From Methanoculleus marisnigri (lineage in GTDB: Archaea; Halobacteriota; Methanomicrobia; Methanomicrobiales; Methanoculleaceae): a DNA stretch of 8,334 bases. The notes under the pieces were generated by a model that ran no database searches, was not told where the DNA came from, and saw nothing but the letters and a program-made list of their open reading frames with translations. This document shows positions 4,862 through 8,334 of this stretch, one piece after another (the stretch's first letter is position 1; the number at the start of each line of letters is the position of its first letter). The stretch lies in contig DASQ01000013.1 of the NCBI GenBank assembly GCA_002503885.1, positions 1 to 8,334 of the forward strand. Direction: 5' to 3'. A program made the position numbers and the translations under genes.

Positions 4862-6556
4862 TCAGTCTTCCGATTCCGGCGTATCCGAGAGATATTTTTT
4901 GAGCGCTGCCACCTTGTTCCGAACCGATGACGGTTCGAGATCGAAGAAGGAACCGATCTCCCGGGCCAACGGGGTCCCCCCCTTTCCCGGCCGGATCAGA
5001 CCTGCCTCCCGGCATGCTGCATAGACGACGGCCGCACTCCAGAGGAGTTCGTCCCCCCGCGAGAGTGGTGCTGCCGGGTGGGCGGCCAGGTCGCCGACGA
5101 TGGCCCCGCAACGTCCCGGGATCGTGTCGTCTTCAAGCCGGGCACAGAATTCCTCGCACCTGGAGACGATCGCGGAGACCCGCAGATCCCCGGAATTCGA
5201 GGCGATTCCGCCGCCTTCGAATATATTTCCGATTTTTTCGATGAGATCCGCATCGTCCGGGTCCATCCCGGCCATTACTACAACTTCGCGCTGGACGAAG
5301 TTCATCAGGGCACGCTCATCCTCCGGGTCGACCCCTGCGTCGAGCGCCCGCTGGAAGATACGACCGGACAGGTCGCGATACTTCTCCCGGCTCGTGGCCG
5401 CGGCCCGGAAGGCGGGTTCCGCCTCTTTGAGTACTGCGATCAGTTCCGCGGCATTCTGCAGCCTGCCGGCCGCCTCCATGGAGGAGAGGAACCGGCAGAG
5501 GATCGGGACGGCGTTCTCAAGCCATTCCTCGGGGAAGATCGGGTTCTGCGCCATCTCTTCGATCAGGCACGTGCGTACGAGCCGGGCATCCCACTCCCGG
5601 ATAGTCTTTCCGCGAAGGCCGTACGTGAAGACGTAGAACTCCATAACGGTCTCTTCCGCCAGCGCACCATAGATCTCCCCGTGCGCGGCCCGCTCATCGG
5701 CGATGAACGCCTCAATCTCCGGGCCGATATCCGCACAGACGGCATCTATCATGGCCTGCACCTCTGCGTCCCCGGGCGGGTCTTCGACAGTATATATGCA
5801 GTCGTCCGGATCGAACTCCGGGAGTTTCTCCAGAATCCTTTCGAGTTCCGGGGATGCGAGATCCTCCGCGTTCCATCCCGGCGGATACCAGTACACCGCG
5901 GCATCAGGGTCCTCAACGTAGCCGCAGATACCGGTTCTCGGGGAGTTCTCGATGATCTCCGTGCACTCCGGATCGGGTTCGGCCGAGACGAGGCATTCGC
6001 GGCAGAAGAAACGGAGGGTACCGTCTTCATCGTCAAACAGGCTGAATTCCGCCTGATTCCCACAGGCGTCGCAGGGGAACGGCGGGGGGTTGTTCCTCGC
6101 GATCAGGCAGATCGGGTTCTCCGGAGGCATTATGGGTATTGCACCGATCACTTTCAGGTCCAGCTCCGTCGTGGAGCCGAAGTCGTATTCGTAGGAGAAC
6201 GTGCTTCCCGGCGGGACCAACCCGGAGAGGGGGATTGCCATGCTCGTTCCCGGCTCGTCCTCGCCGCTCAGGTAACTCTCTTTGCCGATGGAGAACGCGC
6301 TCATGTGCCCGCAGCATTCCACCCATACGTCGCGGATCAGGGAGTCGAGGTCTTCGAGCGTGGCGTCGGGCCGCGCAAGAACCACCAGCCAGTAGGATCT
6401 GTCGTGCCGCCCCTGTATCGTGATGATGAGCGACGGCTTTTCCCCTGCAGGCCAGCCCGACGACCGGAGGCAGCCCTCGACGTGCCGCAAAGCTCCCCTC
6501 CTGCTCACCGGTTCCCTGCAGAGCATGCAGGTCCCGGGTACGTTCCGTGGTGTCAT
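4862..6556 (-). CDS. Zinc-motif / pRiA4b ORF3-like / DUF6398-like multidomain protein (564 aa)
   Basis: Residues 10-29 hold C10-x2-C13 and H25-x3-C29, a likely small zinc knuckle. Residues about 42-140 resemble the plasmid pRiA4b ORF-3 family (PF07929): SLIITIQGRHDRSYWLVVL, then LEDLDSLIRDVWVECCGHMS and FSYEYDFGSTTEL. A second zinc site follows with CDAC at 162-165 and CREC at 185-188. A long acidic, mostly helical middle spans about 200-450. The last 100 residues resemble DUF6398: a PLSRGDELLWSAAVVYAACR segment, then IGSFFDLEPSSVRNKVAALK, which looks like a helix-turn-helix. The function is unknown; nucleic-acid binding is plausible from the zinc sites and the C-terminal helices. ATG 6556 is chosen for the CxxC head and a TATA-like box about 25 bases upstream, suggesting a leaderless message. 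A long plus-strand frame opposite it is a GC-rich shadow. Confidence 0.85.
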   Translation of the reverse strand: MTPRNVPGTCMLCREPVSRRGALRHVEGCLRSSGWPAGEKPSLIITIQGRHDRSYWLVVLARPDATLEDLDSLIRDVWVECCGHMSAFSIGKESYLSGEDEPGTSMAIPLSGLVPPGSTFSYEYDFGSTTELDLKVIGAIPIMPPENPICLIARNNPPPFPCDACGNQAEFSLFDDEDGTLRFFCRECLVSAEPDPECTEIIENSPRTGICGYVEDPDAAVYWYPPGWNAEDLASPELERILEKLPEFDPDDCIYTVEDPPGDAEVQAMIDAVCADIGPEIEAFIADERAAHGEIYGALAEETVMEFYVFTYGLRGKTIREWDARLVRTCLIEEMAQNPIFPEEWLENAVPILCRFLSSMEAAGRLQNAAELIAVLKEAEPAFRAAATSREKYRDLSGRIFQRALDAGVDPEDERALMNFVQREVVVMAGMDPDDADLIEKIGNIFEGGGIASNSGDLRVSAIVSRCEEFCARLEDDTIPGRCGAIVGDLAAHPAAPLSRGDELLWSAAVVYAACREAGLIRPGKGGTPLAREIGSFFDLEPSSVRNKVAALKKYLSDTPESED

Positions 6557-6580
6557 CCAGAGGATGTTTCACCTGTGACT

Positions 6581-6588
6581 ACATATGA
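6581..6588 (-). promoter_or_regulatory. TATA-like box of the pRiA4b-like gene
   Basis: The minus strand reads TCATATGT, beginning 25 bases upstream of the ATG at 6556. There is no good ribosome site directly before the ATG, which fits leaderless transcription. Confidence 0.35.
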
Positions 6589-6676
6589 TCTGCTTCGACG
6601 ATCACACCGGAAACCTATTGCCGCTCTGTATGCCGAAACGAAAGAAAGTCGCCCCCTCACTCCGTCTCACGACGAT

Positions 6677-6955
6677 CTCGGCGGGGATCGTGAATCCATT
6701 GTTAACAGGCTACAAACCCGGATTGCAAAGGCAACACACGAAGGAAAATGGAATCTGGTCAAACGTCTCAGGTATCTGCTGACGCATTCCTACTCCGCGA
6801 AACTCCTCGCGGTGCGGATCGTCACACAAAACAAAGGCAAACGAACTCCTGGTGTTGATGGGGTGCTCTGGACATCTGCATCGGACAAGATGCGAGCAGC
6901 CCTGAGTCTCACTGACCGCCAGTACCACGCGAAACCACTGCGCCGCATCTACCCG
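6677..6955 (+). pseudogene. Group II intron reverse transcriptase/maturase, N-terminal fragment
   Basis: The frame reads RLQTRIAKATHEGKWNLVKR, LLTHSYSAKLLAVRIVTQNK, GKRTPGVDGVLW, KMRAALSL and KPLRRIY. These are the hallmark N-terminal blocks (RT0-RT1 region) of group II intron-encoded proteins. Homology ends after PLRRIY, where IPK and the catalytic fingers and palm should follow, so the YADD site, maturase and endonuclease domains are missing. No start codon is apparent upstream in frame, and I see no intron 5' end (GUGYG) or domain V. The upstream boundary is uncertain and could lie nearer 6594. It is a dead fragment whose 3' edge coincides with the end of the PIN-domain gene on the other strand, so the two share a recombination junction. 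Confidence 0.85.
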
Positions 6956-7338
6956 CCGTCGATCGGGTTTACGACCTCAAGCGTGCAGATCCCGGAAAAA
7001 TCACGTTCATTTCGGGTGACCGGTACACATTCGTGAGCCAGAGCGGTGGCTGCAATGACCGCGTCGGGGAGCTTCATCCCGCAAGTTCGACGCAGGTGGA
7101 TGGCGCGGTCCGCAATTGTATCGATCAGGGGGTATACTTCTGCAGAACGGATAACGTCCTCGGCTATCGCATACCCTTCCGGAGTATGCTTCTTCCACCC
7201 GAGAAATTCGATCTTTGTGATGATAGAGACACGAAATGAAGAGGTGAGCATCTCTTCGATATCATTTACTCTCGCCGGCGGAACGGCATCTGCAAGGTAG
7301 TAGATGAGGATGTTCGTATCGAGCAGGTATCGACTCAT
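6949..7338 (-). CDS. vapC: PIN-domain ribonuclease toxin, VapC family (129 aa)
   Basis: The protein is full length for VapC. The acidic active-site residues are all present: D7 in YLLDTNILI, E44 in TKIEFLGW, D92 in KLPDAVIAATAL, and N110/D113 in TRNERDFSGI. VapC proteins cut RNA using Mg2+ and are held in check by a cognate antitoxin. The ATG at 7336-7338 overlaps the antitoxin TGA as ATGA, which decides the start; an in-frame ATG at 7350 would add four residues. The last residues PIDGG run to a TAG at the junction with the intron fragment, so the very end of the protein may be altered. The usual VapC end is similar (VxNP), so function is probably kept. Confidence 0.88.
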   Translation of the reverse strand: MSRYLLDTNILIYYLADAVPPARVNDIEEMLTSSFRVSIITKIEFLGWKKHTPEGYAIAEDVIRSAEVYPLIDTIADRAIHLRRTCGMKLPDAVIAATALAHECVPVTRNERDFSGICTLEVVNPIDGG

Positions 7339-7544
7339 ATCCGGTTCCATTCATCCCGCAGGTTCCGGATCTCGGCCTTTAGATCGACGTTTAAGTTTCT
7401 GTATATGCCCCGATATTTTCCAGGATCCGGAACCCCAACCCGTTCACCGGCAGGTTTTTCGGCATTCAGGCTGTCCCAGAGGTCGATGGGCACGATAACG
7501 CCAGTCTTTCTTCCTTCTGCATCACAGATGTATTGCACTCCCAT
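7335..7544 (-). CDS. Small antitoxin partner of the PIN toxin (69 aa)
   Basis: The start is ATG at 7542-7544, preceded by GGAGTG at a 6-base spacing. The N-terminal segment VQYICDAEGRKTGVIVPIDL resembles the DNA-binding N-terminus of Phd/YefM-like antitoxins (strand, turn, then 'VIVPID/E-LW'). The C-terminal half, YRNLNVDLKAEIRNLRDEW, looks like the partner-binding tail. It overlaps vapC by four bases, the usual antitoxin-first order. The frame stays open upstream to 7667, but that part has no family resemblance, so the shorter start is preferred. The antitoxin class is assigned by similarity of style and by context, so it is less certain than the toxin. Confidence 0.75.
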   Translation of the reverse strand: MGVQYICDAEGRKTGVIVPIDLWDSLNAEKPAGERVGVPDPGKYRGIYRNLNVDLKAEIRNLRDEWNRI

Positions 7545-7763
7545 GCCGTACACTCCAGAATATGCAGATATGAGTGCTCCCGGCAGATGATACTTTTCCC
7601 GCTCCGATCCCCTCTTCGCCGGTGAGGGTACTCTCCGGATCTCCTCCTCTCCAGGAACATCCACCACCGCCCGGAAGACAAAACGCCCCCCACAGGTAGG
7701 GGAGACGCCCCGGTTGCCAGGCCTCCCGGCGCGGGGAAGAGAGTGGGGGCAAAAGACCTCCTC
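7545..7763. other. Spacer between the toxin-antitoxin pair and X copy 3
   Basis: I see no convincing gene. AT-richer sequence at about 7555-7575 may hold the antitoxin promoter on the minus strand. On the same strand CCCC (7699-7702) and GGGG (7688-7691) form a short hairpin followed by CGTTTTGT, which could be a weak 3' signal for X copy 3. Confidence 0.4.
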
Positions 7764-7997
7764 TCACTCCAGCGCGATGACGGCGTCGAGGAAGTTCACC
7801 TTCGCGGTGTAGTGCTCGCGGTTCCGGACGACTGCCGCGACCGGCACCCCATCGGAGCCGGTATACCCGACGCACCCGAAGGGGTTGTCGGTGATGACGC
7901 TCTCGATGAGGGTGTTAAACAACGTTACGTCGGCGATCGGGACGGCGAGGTCCCGGACCGCCGTTTTGTTCACGGTCTTCTGCACGAAGTCTGCCAT
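7764..7997 (-). CDS. Protein X copy 3, C-terminally truncated (77 aa)
   Basis: The first 71 residues match X copy 1, MADFVQKTVNKTAVRDLAVP through VRNREHYTAKVNFLD. Homology then stops and the frame ends six residues later (AVIALE, TGA). The 14 bases before the ATG, AGGAACTACCAACC, are identical to those of copy 1, and the frame has no stops. It could therefore be translated as a short form, or be a relic cut by recombination at the CTCGACG microhomology. It differs from copy 1 at T23D, S26L, N29T, E36T and Q53V. No cdc6 relic lies downstream here, unlike copies 1 and 2; a toxin-antitoxin pair follows instead. Upstream, the IS element lies in the opposite orientation. Confidence 0.6.
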   Translation of the reverse strand: MADFVQKTVNKTAVRDLAVPIADVTLFNTLIESVITDNPFGCVGYTGSDGVPVAAVVRNREHYTAKVNFLDAVIALE

Positions 7998-8047
7998 GGT
8001 TGGTAGTTCCTGCCTGTATGCTCCCGGGAATATGACAGACGATTATA

Positions 8048-8085
8048 GGGTCGGCGGGGGGTGGAGGGGGGAGGCATTTTTTCAC
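8048..8085 (+). other. G-rich tract followed by a T-run
   Basis: Runs of three to six G (from 8048 to 8071) are followed by GGCATTTTTT. On the plus strand the T-run could stop transcription before the IS element, and the G-runs could form a quadruplex. Nothing else is seen between the X copy 3 leader and the hairpin at 8092. Confidence 0.3.
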
Positions 8086-8091
8086 AAACGA

Positions 8092-8135
8092 CGGGCAAGG
8101 AGGCCCCCGGTTTCAACCGGGGGAGGAATTGCCCG
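8092..8135 (+). repeat. Two-part hairpin at the edge of the IS200/IS605-like element
   Basis: CGGGCAA (8092-8098) pairs with TTGCCCG (8129-8135), and CCCCCGGTT (8104-8112) pairs with AACCGGGGG (8115-8123). The intervening GGAGG and AGGAA form an internal loop. IS200/IS605 elements have subterminal hairpins at both ends for transposase recognition; the TnpB guide RNA also ends in right-end hairpins. Its place before tnpB points to a left end, although its form recalls right ends. Confidence 0.6.
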
Positions 8136-8173
8136 CATCACGCCCCGTACACGTTCGCCCCGCGGGAGTTACC

Positions 8174-8181
8174 TTATAGAT
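8174..8181 (+). promoter_or_regulatory. TATA-like box of tnpB
   Basis: TTATAGAT lies 25-33 bases before the tnpB ATG at 8207, the normal archaeal distance for a message starting at or just before the ATG. Confidence 0.45.
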
Positions 8182-8206
8182 AGATGAGCCCCGAAGATAA
8201 GAGGTA

Positions 8207-8334
8207 ATGGCACTGCGAGTGGTCAGCAACTATCTGCGCCTTCCCCAGAAGACGTTCTGGATCCTCGACACGCTCGCGTACCATGCTAAAAGCATGTACA
8301 ATGTAGGACTGTACAACGTCCGACAGCATTATGC
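8207..8334 (+). CDS. tnpB: TnpB RNA-guided nuclease, N-terminus (runs off the window)
   Basis: The 42 codons present, starting MALRVVSNYLRLPQ, include ILDTLAYHAKSMYNVGLYNV and RQHY, the typical N-terminus of the OrfB/TnpB family of IS200/IS605 elements. In this family TnpB is an RNA-guided DNA endonuclease (RuvC-like), ancestral to Cas12, which helps keep the element in place. The catalytic part lies outside the window, so activity cannot be judged. The start is ATG 8207; GAGGT ends one base before it, very close for a ribosome site. The stop of a 7-codon frame (8184-8207) overlaps the ATG as TAATG. Confidence 0.88.
   Translation, partial: MALRVVSNYLRLPQKTFWILDTLAYHAKSMYNVGLYNVRQHY

Larger units (their letters stand above)
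8092..8334 (+). mobile_element. IS200/IS605-type (tnpB) element, 5' part
   Basis: A terminal-type hairpin, a promoter and the start of tnpB are in order on the plus strand. No tnpA (Y1 transposase) gene lies before tnpB within the window, so the element may be of the tnpB-only type. The left boundary cannot be set without comparing copies; the right part lies beyond the window. Confidence 0.65.

Noticed and set aside
4404..5111. Minus-strand open frame of 235 codons bridging X copy 2 and the pRiA4b-like gene
   Set aside because: It is out of frame with both genes and rich in R, P, S and G, as expected for a GC-rich shadow.
5078..7036. Very long open frame on the plus strand (652 codons)
   Set aside because: Most of it is antisense to the well-supported zinc/pRiA4b-like gene at 4862-6556 and has arginine- and proline-rich shadow composition. 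Only its last part, the intron reverse transcriptase fragment, is real.
7545..7667. Longer antitoxin reading frame starting at 7667
   Set aside because: The added N-terminus shows no family resemblance, and ATG 7544 has a good ribosome site.

Overview
The window is GC-rich DNA that looks archaeal, most likely from a Methanomicrobiales methanogen of the Methanoculleus type. The grounds are Orc1/Cdc6 replication-initiator fragments, a DUF234-type archaeal ATPase, a relic of an archaeal cupin-type glucose-6-phosphate isomerase, TATA-like boxes about 25 bases upstream of start codons, and methanogen-style toxin-antitoxin pairs. The genus is an inference from protein style; no rRNA gene or other strong marker is present. 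The region reads as an accessory island, with few intact genes among duplicated, truncated and inserted-into relics.

Layout. 100-332 is a tandem array of small palindromic units. 331-691 (minus) is a chimeric pseudogene: the frameshifted 5' part of orc1/cdc6, up to the Walker A motif, joined to the tail of a zinc-ribbon protein. 767-1255 (minus) is an intact unrecognised gene, called X here, ending in a perfect 10-bp hairpin. 1321-1877 is a DUF4258 / YgiT-zinc-finger pair with a 4-base overlap, followed by a T-tract terminator. 2043-2246 is the isomerase relic. 2277-3713 is an intact ATPase_2-DUF234 protein. 3927-4797 (minus) is a second, degenerate X-plus-cdc6 module. 4862-6556 (minus) is a large protein with zinc motifs, a pRiA4b ORF3-like domain and a DUF6398-like C-terminus. 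6677-6955 is an N-terminal fragment of a group II intron reverse transcriptase. 6949-7544 (minus) is a PIN toxin / small antitoxin pair. 7764-7997 (minus) is a third X copy, cut short. 8092-8334 holds the start of a TnpB-type IS200/IS605 element that runs off the window.

How it fits together. Gene X is followed on the same strand by a hairpin terminator and an orc1/cdc6 start at two separate loci. This suggests X and cdc6 once travelled as a module, perhaps of an integrated plasmid-like or virus-like replicon, whose copies are now decaying. Two toxin-antitoxin pairs, an intron fragment and an IS element fit such an island.

The most interesting signal is the palindromic unit family. Each unit has a short hairpin whose loop is TTC, TCT or TTT. 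Its 3' arm usually ends on the first C of a 9-mer close to CTCAAACTC, and a second hairpin follows. Stem sequences differ between units while pairing is kept. Units form the array at 100-332 and also lie inside X copy 2 as a 107-base frameshifting insertion and a 54-base in-frame insertion. I do not recognise this family from the literature, but I could not search for it.
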